A stretch of DNA of 64,000 nt from Streptomyces sp. NRRL S-455 (lineage in GTDB: Bacteria; Actinomycetota; Actinomycetes; Streptomycetales; Streptomycetaceae), in NCBI RefSeq assembly GCF_000717875.1, contig NZ_JOCT01000002.1, forward strand, positions 1 through 64,000. Reading direction: 5' to 3'. Shown here piece after piece: positions 35,036-43,936 of the stretch. The stretch's first letter is position 1; each line of letters begins with the position of its first letter. The notes below the pieces were generated by a model. The model was not told where the DNA came from. It did no database searches and saw only the letters and a program-made list of their open reading frames with translations. Made by a program: the position numbers and the translations under genes.

Positions 35036-35458
35036 TCATGAGGGCTCCGGTGCGGCCGGAGGCCGGGCGCGGCGGCTGTCGGGCGCGCGGCCGATGCTAC
35101 GGGCGACGACGTCGATCTCACGACCGGTGTAGGCGGTGCGTACGCCAGAGATCGACATGCCACTGGCCTCGGCGAGGGCATCGAGTCCGTACGGGCGGCG
35201 GCCATGGAACTCCCGGCCGTAGGCGAGGAGATGGCGGATCTCGCGGTCGGCGGCCTCGCGGGCGGCGCGAGCGTTGCCGAGAGCGATCAGCAGGGGGTCT
35301 TCCTGCAGGTCGTCGCGCTGGGCCTCGAGGGCGAACGCGTAGTCCTCGCGGGCCTGTTCGGCCTGGTCGAGGGCATCGGGGTAAAGGTCCTCCGGTGTGA
35401 CGTCACCGGGGTGCGGCAGGGGGACACGGATGGCTGCGAGGTCCCCGATCAAATCCAT
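35036..35458 (-). CDS. Hypothetical protein with helix-turn-helix-like segment
   Basis: The 140-residue protein from MDLIGDLAAIRVPLPHPGD is mostly helical and acidic (LDQAEQAREDYAFALEAQRD). It has a C-terminal segment (LDALAEASGMSISGVRTAYT) that looks like a helix-turn-helix. No clear ribosome-binding site is seen before the ATG. No family was recognised. Confidence 0.5.
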   Translation of the reverse strand: MDLIGDLAAIRVPLPHPGDVTPEDLYPDALDQAEQAREDYAFALEAQRDDLQEDPLLIALGNARAAREAADREIRHLLAYGREFHGRRPYGLDALAEASGMSISGVRTAYTGREIDVVARSIGRAPDSRRARPPAAPEPS

Positions 35459-36064
35459 GATTACGACAATCGCAAAAAATTGCTGCGAGCGCAATGCAGC
35501 TCTTCCGGACCGGCGCTCTCGCGTACGGCCTGGCATATGCCCGGATCAGCGGTGCGGTCGTCGGCCACACTGCTGAAGTGCTGAGCGGATTCCGCATGGT
35601 CGCGCAGGACTGAGACCATGACGGCTATGGCGTCCCCCCTTCAAGGGCAGCAGCCAGGGCCTGATCGGCGAAGCCCTGGGTGCCGATATAGAGGCCGGTT
35701 CGGCCGACCTTGGTGGTCTGGCCCCGCGGTCGGCGCACGATGCCCCAGTCGGCCAGGGCCCAGCAGGCCGACTGGCTCAGCGGCGAGCAAGCTACCCCCG
35801 CGGTCGCGGGGGTGGTCCGGTCAACGCCTTGGGCAGAGCGAGTATGGAGTCCTTGCCGCCGTGCAGCAGAGGCAGCCGCCGCCGTAGTTCGTGCTCTACG
35901 AAGCACACCGGGGGCGGTCGCCGGGCAGCGGACGGCCGCCACGAGACGGGGCACGGCGTGCACCGGGACCCGAGCGGTCGACTTCAGGGCCGGCTCGTTG
36001 CGTCGGCGGTACGAGAGTCACGGCCGGAGCCGGGCTGGCCGTACGGCGAAGGGCGTTGGCGGGT
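35459..36064. other. Region with solitary CRISPR-like repeat, no gene recognised
   Basis: About 600 bp. A minus-strand frame at 35630-35780 (ACWALADWGIVRRPRGQTTK, VGRTGLYIGTQGFADQALAA) has some coding character, like a winged-helix fragment, but no start or family. The CRISPR-like repeat at 35791-35819 interrupts it. Confidence 0.35.
35791..35819 (+). repeat. Solitary CRISPR-repeat-like 29-mer
   Basis: This 29-mer (starting GCTACCCCCGCGG, ending GGGTGGTCCG) matches the array repeat at 15.8-16.8 kb at about 23 of 29 positions, including the GTCGCGG core found in repeats 6-10. No second repeat lies at spacer distance. The core is itself a perfect hairpin (ACCCCCGCG, CGCGGGGGT), so it might instead be an unrelated terminator-like stem. 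Confidence 0.4.
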
Positions 36065-37342
36065 TCAGCGGGTGGCGAGCAGGTCCCTCATGGCGGTCGC
36101 CTGAGGAAGTACACCGATCGCCGATGCCTCCGCGCCGTAGGCCGACAACAGCCTGTCGACCGCGGCGGCGGCCTCATCGAGTTCTCGTCCGGACAGCAAG
36201 CGGGCCTGGGCGAAGTGCAGCAGCGCCATGGCGACGTCGGGTCGTGCACCCACGTCGTCGGCGGCGAGGCGCTCAGCCGTCGTCCGCGCCTGAGCGGTGG
36301 CGTCGAGCAGCTCGCTCTGCCGTGTCGGTCCTTCGTCGAACAGCACGAACACCAGGTTGTTGAGCGACCGCAGCAGCGTCGTACCGTGGTCGTGGAAGGC
36401 CTCCGCCGCCAGGCCCCGACGAATGGAGACCGCCTCGGCCAGGCTCGTTCGGGCCGTGGCGAGGTCGCGCTGCCGCAGGCTGAGGAACCCGAGGTTGTTC
36501 AGCGCCGCCGCCAGCCCGGGCAGCTGCGTCCCCGGGTCGGCCTTCACGAGCTCCCGGCGGATCGCGACGGCCTCCACCACGGCGGCCCGTCCGGCTGCCT
36601 GGTCGTCCTCGAAGCGCAGACCGCCGAGACTGTTCAACGCCCGTGCCAATGCAGGCAGTTCAGTGGAGTCCTGCTCGGACAGACCGCGCAGCACCTCGGT
36701 GTACTCCGTGAGCAGCGACATCGCCTCGGTCCGCTTCCCCTCGTGCACGGCAAGAGCGATGTACGGATCCAGGATCGTCGACCGCATCCGTGCACAGGCG
36801 GTCACCACCTCGAGGTCGGGGGCCGGGAGGGTGGCCGCTTCCCTAAGACCCCGCAGGGCCTCGTCGAAGCCATGGAGCCCCAGCGCCATTCGGCTGCGTT
36901 CGTACAGGCACCGCGCGACTGTGGTGTCCCCGTCCGGTCCGGTGAGCTGACGAGCCTGCTCAAGCGCTTCGTCGAGTTGGGCCACCGCCGCCTGAGCGTC
37001 ACCTTCCTCCTCCAGCCGGAACGCCAGGTCCACGAGCGATCGGACGAGTGCCGGGCGGTACTGCTGCGGATGCACGGACGCCAGCATCCGGTACAGATCG
37101 GTTCGCTGGTGCGGATCCTCCGCCAACTTCCAGACCAGCGAGGCACCTGGCCGTAGCTCGAACTCGAAGGCGAACAAAGGCCCTGTGTCGGTCTCGTCGG
37201 GCGGTGGGGCCGGCGCTTGCCGCACGGCCGTCACGGCGGCGGCCGCTCGGGCCCGGAACCGCTCGCGCTCGTATCCGGCCAGATAGGCCCGGGCCTCCGG
37301 GTTGTCGGCGGCGGCGGTCCGCCACATCTCGTGGAGACTCAT
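36065..37342 (-). CDS. TPR-like protein, third gene of kinase operon
   Basis: The 425-residue protein from MSLHEMWRTAAADNPEARAY is built of helical repeats from about residue 85 to the end (LVDLAFRLEEEGDAQAAVAQ, LARALNSLGGLRFEDDQAAG, AALNNLGFLSLRQRDLATAR), fitting tetratricopeptide-type repeats. The first 80 residues include a short beta-rich stretch (GPLFAFEFELRPGASLVWKL). It has no signal peptide. Its ATG overlaps the stop of the upstream Clp-N-like gene by 4 bases, so it is translationally coupled. It probably acts as a scaffold or effector downstream of the kinase; this is inference from context. Confidence 0.78.
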   Translation of the reverse strand: MSLHEMWRTAAADNPEARAYLAGYERERFRARAAAAVTAVRQAPAPPPDETDTGPLFAFEFELRPGASLVWKLAEDPHQRTDLYRMLASVHPQQYRPALVRSLVDLAFRLEEEGDAQAAVAQLDEALEQARQLTGPDGDTTVARCLYERSRMALGLHGFDEALRGLREAATLPAPDLEVVTACARMRSTILDPYIALAVHEGKRTEAMSLLTEYTEVLRGLSEQDSTELPALARALNSLGGLRFEDDQAAGRAAVVEAVAIRRELVKADPGTQLPGLAAALNNLGFLSLRQRDLATARTSLAEAVSIRRGLAAEAFHDHGTTLLRSLNNLVFVLFDEGPTRQSELLDATAQARTTAERLAADDVGARPDVAMALLHFAQARLLSGRELDEAAAAVDRLLSAYGAEASAIGVLPQATAMRDLLATR

Positions 37343-38286
37343 TCGTCCTCGAAGGTGATGCCCGGCGTCCGTTGCCGGACAACCGGGGTCATCCTGCTCA
37401 GTGCGGTGTGGCGCAGCACGGCGACGCTGTCGCCGAGGCTGGCGACGAGGGCGTCCCGTGTGTTCGAGGGAGTGTCGAGAAGACCGAGCAGCAGCAGCGG
37501 GCCGCTGACCGTGGCGGCGCCGTGCGCCCAGGCGTACGTCTGTGCCTGCCGCATCTCGGCCCGCTCGACCCATTCGAAGGGGCGGAACGGCTCGACGGGA
37601 GTGTCCTGGAAGCGCCGCAACGACCTGGTCAGTCTGGGCGTGACGCCCGGTCTGGCCGCCTCGAAGCAGCTGGTCACCGAGTGGTCGGGCAGGTGAAGCA
37701 GGGCAAGGAGCACATCGGGGGTGAGCAGCATGCGATCGCGTTCTCGGCATGCCTCGTACGCAGCCCGCAGGGCCTCACGCAGCTGGCCGTCCGGCCCGAT
37801 GGTGCGCGCCAGCATGCGCATGCTGCGGCGTAGGTCGACGAGGTGCGCGGCGGCGACTGCGGGGAACAGAGGGTTGCCGTTGCCGTCCACGGCCGTGTCC
37901 AGCGCTTCCTCGGCGACGACGTGCAGCAGCCGGTCGACGAGCTTGTCGAACGGAAGCGGGAAGGTGTCCGAGTCCAGGCCCTGGTGCGTGGCGATCTCCC
38001 GCCATCGGTGGGCACGCGCGCCGTGGTCAACCTCCTCGGGTGCCAGCAGCGGCAGGTCCCCGTCGGCGGCGGCGCTCACCATCTGTTCCAGCAGGCTCAC
38101 CGCGTGCACCAGATCGAAGTCCGTGATCCCCTCGTCCGCCGAGACCTCCTCGACCGCACGCTCGATGGCGCGCCGGTAGACGCCGTCGAGCGCACGTCGC
38201 CGGTCGGAGCCCAGGGTGGCTCGGACGGCGAACCTCGACAGGGCGGAGCCCGCGGTGACGACGGTGCGCACCATCATCGGATCCAT
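37339..38286 (-). CDS. Clp-N-like helical protein, second gene of kinase operon
   Basis: The 315-residue protein is all-helical. Its C-terminal half has two segments with the rhythm of the Clp N-terminal repeat: TPDVLLALLHLPDHSVTSCF followed by GVTPRLTRSL, and GPLLLLGLLDTPSNTRDALV followed by DSVAVLRHTAL. In ClpA/ClpC this domain binds substrates or adaptors. Here there is no AAA+ module, so it could be a stand-alone recognition domain. The N-terminal 150 residues are unrecognised. It starts 3 bp after the kinase gene and overlaps the TPR gene by 4 bp. The Clp-N assignment is by pattern only. Confidence 0.7.
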   Translation of the reverse strand: MDPMMVRTVVTAGSALSRFAVRATLGSDRRRALDGVYRRAIERAVEEVSADEGITDFDLVHAVSLLEQMVSAAADGDLPLLAPEEVDHGARAHRWREIATHQGLDSDTFPLPFDKLVDRLLHVVAEEALDTAVDGNGNPLFPAVAAAHLVDLRRSMRMLARTIGPDGQLREALRAAYEACRERDRMLLTPDVLLALLHLPDHSVTSCFEAARPGVTPRLTRSLRRFQDTPVEPFRPFEWVERAEMRQAQTYAWAHGAATVSGPLLLLGLLDTPSNTRDALVASLGDSVAVLRHTALSRMTPVVRQRTPGITFEDE

Positions 38287-38289
38287 CGA

Positions 38290-41247
38290 TCAGATACCTC
38301 CTCCGAGCCCGAGTCCTTGCAGGAGCGCCGCGCGGGCCGCCTCCGACTCACCGAGGTCGGCATGGCACTGGGCGAGCAAGCCGAAAGCGCGCGGCTGTAC
38401 GGGGTCCAGGGCCAAGGACCGCCGGACCGCCTCGATCGCGCCGGCGGGATCACCAGCCTCTCGTTGCGCCCCGGCCCACGCCAGCCACGACGCGGCGTCC
38501 TCGGGCCACCGTTCCACGCACAAACGAGCCGCCTCGGCCGCCTCGTCCAGCCGTCCCATGGCGATGCACTGCCAGGCGAGCGACCACCTCAGGACCCGAT
38601 CGTGCGGGTCGGCCGCCGCCTTGGCCCGCAGGTCGGCAAGAAGATCCTCATGACGGCCGGTGAACGTCATGTCCATGAGACTCCCGCCGCGAGGGTCGTA
38701 GTGAGCCGAGGCGGAGGCCGTCAGTCCGGTGGTGGCGCGCAGCGTGAACTCCAGTTCCTCGAGGTCCGGGGTGCCCCCGCCGACGTAGGTCAGGACGCCC
38801 GCGTCAGCGGTCTTGCCGAAAGCCAGGATCCGTCGGTTCCCGAACGTGGGGAACCGCGTCGAGCGGACTTCGGCCAGCAGCGACTGCGGAGCCGGGGTAT
38901 CCATGTCGACCGGCTCGAACCCGAGGCGCGCGGCCAGGACCGTCATCGGCTCGGCGAGCCGGTCGTCGGGCACCTCAGCCAGGAACAGCTGGGCCACCCC
39001 GGACACCTCGACGACGGTACGGCCGAGCCGCTCGGCGGCGGTGCGGACGAACCCGTCGAACTCCGGCGTGTGTAATGGCCGTGTCGGCGCGCTCACGGCA
39101 CAGCTACGGCAGCGCAGCGCCACGCCGGGGCTGCGGTCGGTCAGCACGAGTACGCCGCAGGCGGGGCAGCGGTGGTAGAACGGCGGGGTCTCCCGACGCC
39201 GGCAGGACGGCCCCACCGTCCCCATGACGGCGCTGAGCCGAGTCAGTGAGTGGGCCAGGCGGTCGAGGTAGTCGGGATGCTCCGGCGGCCCGAAGAAGTC
39301 GAAGGAGTAGAAGCCGCGGTCCACATGGACACGTACGCCGAGAAACAGCCGACCGTCGCGGGCAGCCGCGTAGCCCTCGGCGATGCCGGGATCACTGAGG
39401 GGATCGGGCTCGCCCGGTCTCCCCTCGGTCACCTCGAAGCCGGGCGGAAGGACGTCGCGCAGGGGGCGGTAGCTGTCGCTCAGTTCGGCGGCCAGGGCCG
39501 GGGGATGCCCCGTGGGCGGACTGCCGCCCCGCGGAGGCCCTGCCGTTGCCGCGAGGACTGCGGCGAGCCGGTGCGCTTCCGCTGTGATGGCCTCGGCGGC
39601 CTCCGGCCAGGCCTCGCGCACCCGAGTCGCGAAGGCAGCAGCGTCCTCGGCATTGTCGCCGTCGGCCAGCAGACAGGCCCAGAGGCGAGCCGCCCACTCC
39701 GGACTGGTTTGCCCCTGTCGGCCCAGTTGCTCCAGCACGGCCCAGGCGACGGCGGTCGAGCCCAGATGGTCCATGCAGACCGCCGCCAGTCGCATGGCGG
39801 GGACCATCTCGTGCGGCGCCAGCTGAACGGCGTGCCGGTAGACGGTCTCCGCCGTAGCGTAGTCGCCGGTTCCCTCGTAGGCCTGACCGAGGTTGGCCCA
39901 GATCTCATAACTGCGCGGCATCAACTGGGAGGCCTGAAGGAGCAACGGGAGCGCGTCGTCGTGGTCTCCGCGCTCCATGTACACCGTGGCGAGGTTCATC
40001 AGTACGGCCGCTCGCCCGGCCTCCTCGTTCTGCTCGGCCACCGTGCGGCGCAGCAGGTCGATCGCCTCGTCGTAACGGCCGAGACGTTTGAGCGACAGCC
40101 CCTTGCCGTTCTGGCACGAGAGCCGGACGGCGGGGCGGGCTGCCCCTTGAAGGGCGCGGTCGAAGTCGGCGATGGCCTCGTCGTCCCGCCCTGTCAGGGA
40201 CAACGCGTGTCCCCGGCACGCGAGGACGGCCGGTGTCACCAGATGCGTCGGTAGCGCGTCGGCCTCCTCGATCGTCAGGGCGTACTCCTGGAGCCCGAAC
40301 AGGCTCTGCAGACGGGACTCGCTCAGACTCGGTGCTGCAGCGTCGAGTTGGAGCTGGACGCATGCGGTGACGTCCATGATCCGTGTGGTGAGACCGGGGG
40401 CGTGGCGCCCGGCCGTCCTGAGGATGTCGAGATAGATCTGCGCGAACGAGGCCGGGCGCCCGGCGGGTTCGTCCGCGAGGCAGGTTCGGGCGAGAGAGGC
40501 GAGAGCGGCGGGGCCGGGACCGGGACCGGGCTCCGCCGTGGGACCTCCCTCCTGCCAGAGCCGGCCGGTGAGCAACTCCCAGAACAGAACGCCGAACGCG
40601 TAGATATCCGACGCCACCCCGGCTGCGGCCGGGTCGGCCCGCAACTCCGGCGAGCGATAGGCGGGGGTGCCGGCCATGACGTGGGCCTCGTCGGCCGCGC
40701 GGGCCAGCCCGAAGTCGGAGATGAAGACGACATCACCGGCGAGCAGCACGTTCTCCGGCTTGAGATCGCCGTGGACGAGCCCGGCGACCCGCTCTCCGGC
40801 CAACTGCATGCCGAGCGCGACCTGTGCCGCCAGGAACGCTGCCTGCCAAGGGTCCCGGCACCGCTGGGCGATGACGTCGCGCAGGGAGCTCACACCGCCC
40901 AGCACGGCCGGCATCAGCACGAAGGGGCGGTCCTCGACCTGCTGGAACCCCAGCACGGGCATGATGTGCGCGACCCCGGCAAGCCGGGACCACAGGCGCA
41001 CCTCGCGCAGGTAGGCGACGCGCACCTCCGGCGAGAAGAAGAAGCGGCGCTGGAACGTCTTGCACGCGATGGCTGCGCCGTCCGCCTCGCCCGCCTCCCG
41101 GCTACGGCATATCAGCACCTCGCCCATTCCGCCGCGGCGGACCTCCAGAATGTCGAGGTCTCCCAGCCGCCCTGACGGGCCTTCGAAGCTGGACACTGCA
41201 TCAGCGCTGGCGAAGAGGCCCCCCAGCAAATCGGCCGGCGTCTGCAT
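38290..41247 (-). CDS. Serine/threonine protein kinase with TPR repeats and zinc ribbon
   Basis: The 985-residue protein starts with a kinase domain (about 30-285): glycine loop RRGGMGEVLIC, ATP lysine 63 in IACKTF, catalytic loop HGDLKPENVLL (Asp161, with Gly instead of the usual Arg before it), DFGLA at 178-182 and GTPAYRSPE. TPR repeats follow (about 315-560; GHALSLTGRDDEAIADFDRA, IWANLGQAYEGTGDYATAET). A zinc ribbon lies near residue 700 (HRCPACGVLV, LRCRSC), and more TPRs are at the C terminus. It has no membrane segment, so it is cytosolic, unlike PknB-type kinases. The missing Arg makes it a non-RD kinase. It leads an operon with Clp-N-like and TPR genes, a set not recognised as a known system. 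Confidence 0.9.
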   Translation of the reverse strand: MQTPADLLGGLFASADAVSSFEGPSGRLGDLDILEVRRGGMGEVLICRSREAGEADGAAIACKTFQRRFFFSPEVRVAYLREVRLWSRLAGVAHIMPVLGFQQVEDRPFVLMPAVLGGVSSLRDVIAQRCRDPWQAAFLAAQVALGMQLAGERVAGLVHGDLKPENVLLAGDVVFISDFGLARAADEAHVMAGTPAYRSPELRADPAAAGVASDIYAFGVLFWELLTGRLWQEGGPTAEPGPGPGPAALASLARTCLADEPAGRPASFAQIYLDILRTAGRHAPGLTTRIMDVTACVQLQLDAAAPSLSESRLQSLFGLQEYALTIEEADALPTHLVTPAVLACRGHALSLTGRDDEAIADFDRALQGAARPAVRLSCQNGKGLSLKRLGRYDEAIDLLRRTVAEQNEEAGRAAVLMNLATVYMERGDHDDALPLLLQASQLMPRSYEIWANLGQAYEGTGDYATAETVYRHAVQLAPHEMVPAMRLAAVCMDHLGSTAVAWAVLEQLGRQGQTSPEWAARLWACLLADGDNAEDAAAFATRVREAWPEAAEAITAEAHRLAAVLAATAGPPRGGSPPTGHPPALAAELSDSYRPLRDVLPPGFEVTEGRPGEPDPLSDPGIAEGYAAARDGRLFLGVRVHVDRGFYSFDFFGPPEHPDYLDRLAHSLTRLSAVMGTVGPSCRRRETPPFYHRCPACGVLVLTDRSPGVALRCRSCAVSAPTRPLHTPEFDGFVRTAAERLGRTVVEVSGVAQLFLAEVPDDRLAEPMTVLAARLGFEPVDMDTPAPQSLLAEVRSTRFPTFGNRRILAFGKTADAGVLTYVGGGTPDLEELEFTLRATTGLTASASAHYDPRGGSLMDMTFTGRHEDLLADLRAKAAADPHDRVLRWSLAWQCIAMGRLDEAAEAARLCVERWPEDAASWLAWAGAQREAGDPAGAIEAVRRSLALDPVQPRAFGLLAQCHADLGESEAARAALLQGLGLGGGI

Positions 41248-41873
41248 ACGTCCAGCCTACTGGTGAGACCGTGACCGTGTTCCCTGTTCCCGCCACCCGG
41301 CTTCCAGCCGAGCGCAGCCGCGCTCCGACCCGGCCGGGACGCAGGAAGAGGCGTGCCGGGCAAGCAGGTGGCGCGTGGCGTGTGAGGCAGCGGCGATTAC
41401 AGGCAGGAGGTCGCTGGGACGCCGCCGCCTGACTCGCTGTACGTACTCGTGATCCGTGACCAGCCGGTCGTAGAGAAATGCCGCCATGAATCAAGCGTGG
41501 CTGACCGGGTGGAGCGCTGTTCCCGGAATTTTGCTCCCCCTTGCGGCTTGTCGAGGAAGGGCAATCACGTACTCACCTCGGTGATGGCGTCCGCGATCAG
41601 GACGGGCGGGTCCGCAGCAGCTGTGCCGCCTGGGCCGCCTGCTGGCAGTGCGGGAGTACGCCAGCAGGCGGCCGGTGCCCCGAAGGCGCAGGCTGAAGCG
41701 GTGGAGTGGCCCGTGGACGTCGCCCTCGCGCGGCCTGTGACGCAGCTGCCGACAGGCCGGTCGTGGGCTTACGAGATCAAGTTATGGACAGGGCTTGAAT
41801 CTGTCCGTTGTCCACCGGCGCAGCGAGCACACGATGGGGCAACGATCCGCCAATCTGGCGTTGTTGAGGCGAG
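41248..41873. other. Intergenic upstream of kinase operon, no gene recognised
   Basis: About 625 bp without convincing coding frames. The kinase operon promoter should lie at its left end. The sequence near 41780-41870 is less GC-rich and precedes an ABC-transporter remnant. Confidence 0.35.
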
Positions 41874-42047
41874 ATGGAGACAGCAGCGGCACTGGCATCA
41901 GTGGTGTGTGCTGAGGATCTGCGGGTGGTGCGGGGTGGGTGGGGGGTTCTGGAGTGCTGCGAGGTGCCTACGGGATCGGTGACTGGGGTGCTGAGGCCGA
42001 GTGATTGTGGGAAGACCACGCTCCTGCGTGCTGTGGCAGGTGTTCAG
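41874..42047 (+). pseudogene. ABC-transporter ATPase N-terminal remnant
   Basis: The frame reads VVCAEDLRVVRGGWGVLECC, then VPTGSVTGVLRPSDCGKTTL and LRAVAGVQ. It is the start of an ABC ATPase in which the Walker A GPSGCGKTT has decayed to RPSDCGKTT. Coding character ends at about 42047, where the antisense HEAT-like fragment ends. It is non-functional. Confidence 0.6.
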
Positions 42048-42451
42048 TGCTGGCGTCGCCGCCTGCCGCGCGAGCGTCTGAGCTTATTGCGCAGGCCCGC
42101 TCCCCGAGGGTCCTCGAGTTGTACGAGCAGATCGACCGCCTTGACACGGGAGTCCCTGTGCACGGCCGGGGAGGCCGCGATGGCCGCGAGCATGTCGGCA
42201 CCGCGTGCGTCGCCGTGCCGCGCGAGCAACCCCGCCGCTTCGACCCGTGCAAAGTCGGGCACCAGCGCATCCTCGCCCGCCAGAGCGTCCCCGTCCGCGA
42301 GGAGACGGGCCAGGATGTCCGGGCCGCGCGGGTCGCCCAGCTGGGTGAGTTCCATGGCAGCGTGCAGGCGCGACAGGAAGGTGAAAGGGTTCTCGCCACC
42401 TGCACGGGTCTGCTGGTGGATGGCTTCAAAGCCTCGTGGATCTCCTAGTCG
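42044..42451 (-). pseudogene. HEAT-like repeat fragment
   Basis: A frame without a start reads RLGDPRGFEAIHQQTRAGGE, then AAMELTQLGDPRGPDILARL, LLARHGDARGADMLAAIAAS and LLVQLEDPRGAGLRNKLRRS. The recurring GDPRG turn is typical of HEAT-type repeats in streptomycete proteins. It joins the protease fragment upstream through a frameshift near 42445, so both are probably pieces of one decayed gene. Confidence 0.5.
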
Positions 42452-42892
42452 GACCAGCCTTTGCCCGCTTCGAGAACCTCGTAGAAGTCCTCACTGGTGA
42501 CCATGTCCGCCAGTGTGAAGGATCTGGGCCACAGGCAGCATGTGGGCGCTGCCTTCGTGGTTCGAGGTCGTAAGCGTCCCGATGACCGCGCCGGTCTTCA
42601 GATTGATCACCGCGCTTCCGCTGAAGCCGCCGACCACCTTGGTGCCCACTTCGTGCTCACTGGCGCTTCGCGGGCCAGGCTGGGAGACCGGATTAGCGAT
42701 CTGCAGGCGATGGTCGCTCATCACCCGCTCGTTGCAGCCCTCTCCCGCGAGGTTCAGCTGGGAGCGGCCGTCCTGGAGGACATCGAGGAGCAGGGTCCGT
42801 CCGGGTCGGTGTGGGTGCCGTTGACTGGGGGCGAGCCTCGCCCGTGGACCGACTTGTGATGAGGTTCCCGCTCCGGCTGGGTGATCGCCCAC
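42445..42892 (-). pseudogene. Trypsin-like serine protease remnant
   Basis: The fragment includes GTKVVGGFSGSAVINLKTGA, with the GFSGSAV segment that holds the catalytic serine of trypsin-like proteases, and HEGSAHMLPVAQIL. The C-terminal MVTSEDFYEVLEAGKGWSD follows in another frame. The His and Asp part is replaced by low-complexity sequence upstream. It is probably the 5' part of the gene whose HEAT-like tail is at 42044-42451. Confidence 0.5.
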
Positions 42893-43167
42893 CGGCTGGC
42901 CCGCTGCTCACCCCGCGGTCATGGCTGGGGGAGATCTTCGACAGCTTCACCCTGCCTGGCGGTGCCGGCGTGCACTTCCGGCAACCGCCGACACCTCCCA
43001 GATAGCCGGTCTGGGAGCGCGCGGCCTGGACGGTTGACGGGTACGGCGAGCCGGGCTCGCGCCGACGGGCGAGGAAGGGCCGGTGACAGGGCTCAGCCGG
43101 AGGTGCCGGGCGAGGACTTCGCGCGGCCGGCCCCGAGGCTGCGCCGGATACGAGTGCTCGGCAAGCC

Positions 43168-43767
43168 TCAGGGACTCGGCGCGGTCAGGTACCGCTGGAT
43201 CGTCGGTGCCAGCCATACCACGATCTCCGCCCGCGCCAGCCCCACCGCCGGCGGCATCCGCAGCACGTACCGCGTGAGCGCCAGCCCCAGCAGCTGCGAC
43301 GCCATGAGTGCCGCCCGTGCCGGGACCTGATCGGGGTCGGGGCACACCTGCCGGGCGACCGGCAGCAGCTGGTCCCGCAGGATGCCCTGCATGCGCTCCG
43401 CCCCGGCCTGGTTGGTCGCGCCGACCCGCAGCAGAGCGGTGAGGACCTCGTTGTTCTCCCACATGTCGAGGAAGTGCTCGACGAGGATCCGCCCCGCGTC
43501 CTGCTGGCGGTCCGCCCCGCTCACGTCGGGCAGCCGCAGGTCGATGGCGACGGCCGCCGCGAAGAGGCCCTCCTTGTTGCGGTAGTACCTCATCACCATC
43601 GACGGATCGATGTTCGCGTCCTTGGCGATGGCGCGGATGGTGGCTCGCTCGTAGCCGTCGGTCGCGAAGCGCTCGCGGGCCGCCGCGAGGATCGCGCCGC
43701 GAGTGGCGTCGGAGCGGCGGGGGGCACCGGAGCCGGGAACCGTGGAGGTGCTGTCGCTGCCGTTCAT
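43168..43767 (-). CDS. TetR-family repressor with multiple tandem operators
   Basis: The 199-residue protein from MNGSDSTSTVPGSGAPRRSD has the TetR helix-turn-helix (AILAAARERFATDGYERATI, RAIAKDANIDPSMVMRYYRN) and a C-terminal ligand domain. It is divergent from a FAD monooxygenase gene across 169 bp packed with palindromes that begin at its own start codon, which implies strong repression of both genes. The likely signal is a substrate of the monooxygenase, such as an aromatic antibiotic; that is inference. Confidence 0.9.
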   Translation of the reverse strand: MNGSDSTSTVPGSGAPRRSDATRGAILAAARERFATDGYERATIRAIAKDANIDPSMVMRYYRNKEGLFAAAVAIDLRLPDVSGADRQQDAGRILVEHFLDMWENNEVLTALLRVGATNQAGAERMQGILRDQLLPVARQVCPDPDQVPARAALMASQLLGLALTRYVLRMPPAVGLARAEIVVWLAPTIQRYLTAPSP

Positions 43768-43839
43768 GCCAACAAGCGTAGGCCAACAAACGTAGGTCAA
43801 CAAGTGTTCGCCAACGGTTGTTTGCCAACGATTGTTGAC
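43768..43839. promoter_or_regulatory. Five tandem operator-like palindromes, 14-bp period
   Basis: Sixteen-base imperfect palindromes start at 43768, 43782, 43796, 43810 and 43824, each sharing two bases with the next, with consensus GCCAAC, four variable bases, TGTTGGC-like. The first begins one base outside the TetR start codon. The last overlaps TTGACA (43835-43840), the -35 box of a promoter reading toward the monooxygenase gene with TATCTT at 43859-43864. Confidence 0.75.
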
Positions 43840-43865
43840 ATACTCCTTAGCGCCTCGCTATCTTC

Positions 43866-43922
43866 GTCAACGAGTGTTGGCCAACATTTGTTGGCAATAG
43901 GTGATGGCAAGCAAGCGTTGGC
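43866..43922. promoter_or_regulatory. Further operator copies downstream of promoter
   Basis: GTCAACGAGTGTTGGC (43866) and the perfect palindrome GCCAACATTTGTTGGC (43880) are again 14 bp apart, and GCAAGCAAGCGTTGGC (43907) is a weaker copy just before the AGGAGG of the monooxygenase gene. Operators therefore lie on both sides of the promoter. Confidence 0.7.
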
Positions 43923-43936
43923 AACAGGAGGCCACC

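Noticed and set aside
37843..39075. Long plus-strand frame antisense to the kinase operon
   Set aside because: It is opposite to genes with clear domains, has no motif of its own and is typical of GC-rich antisense frames.
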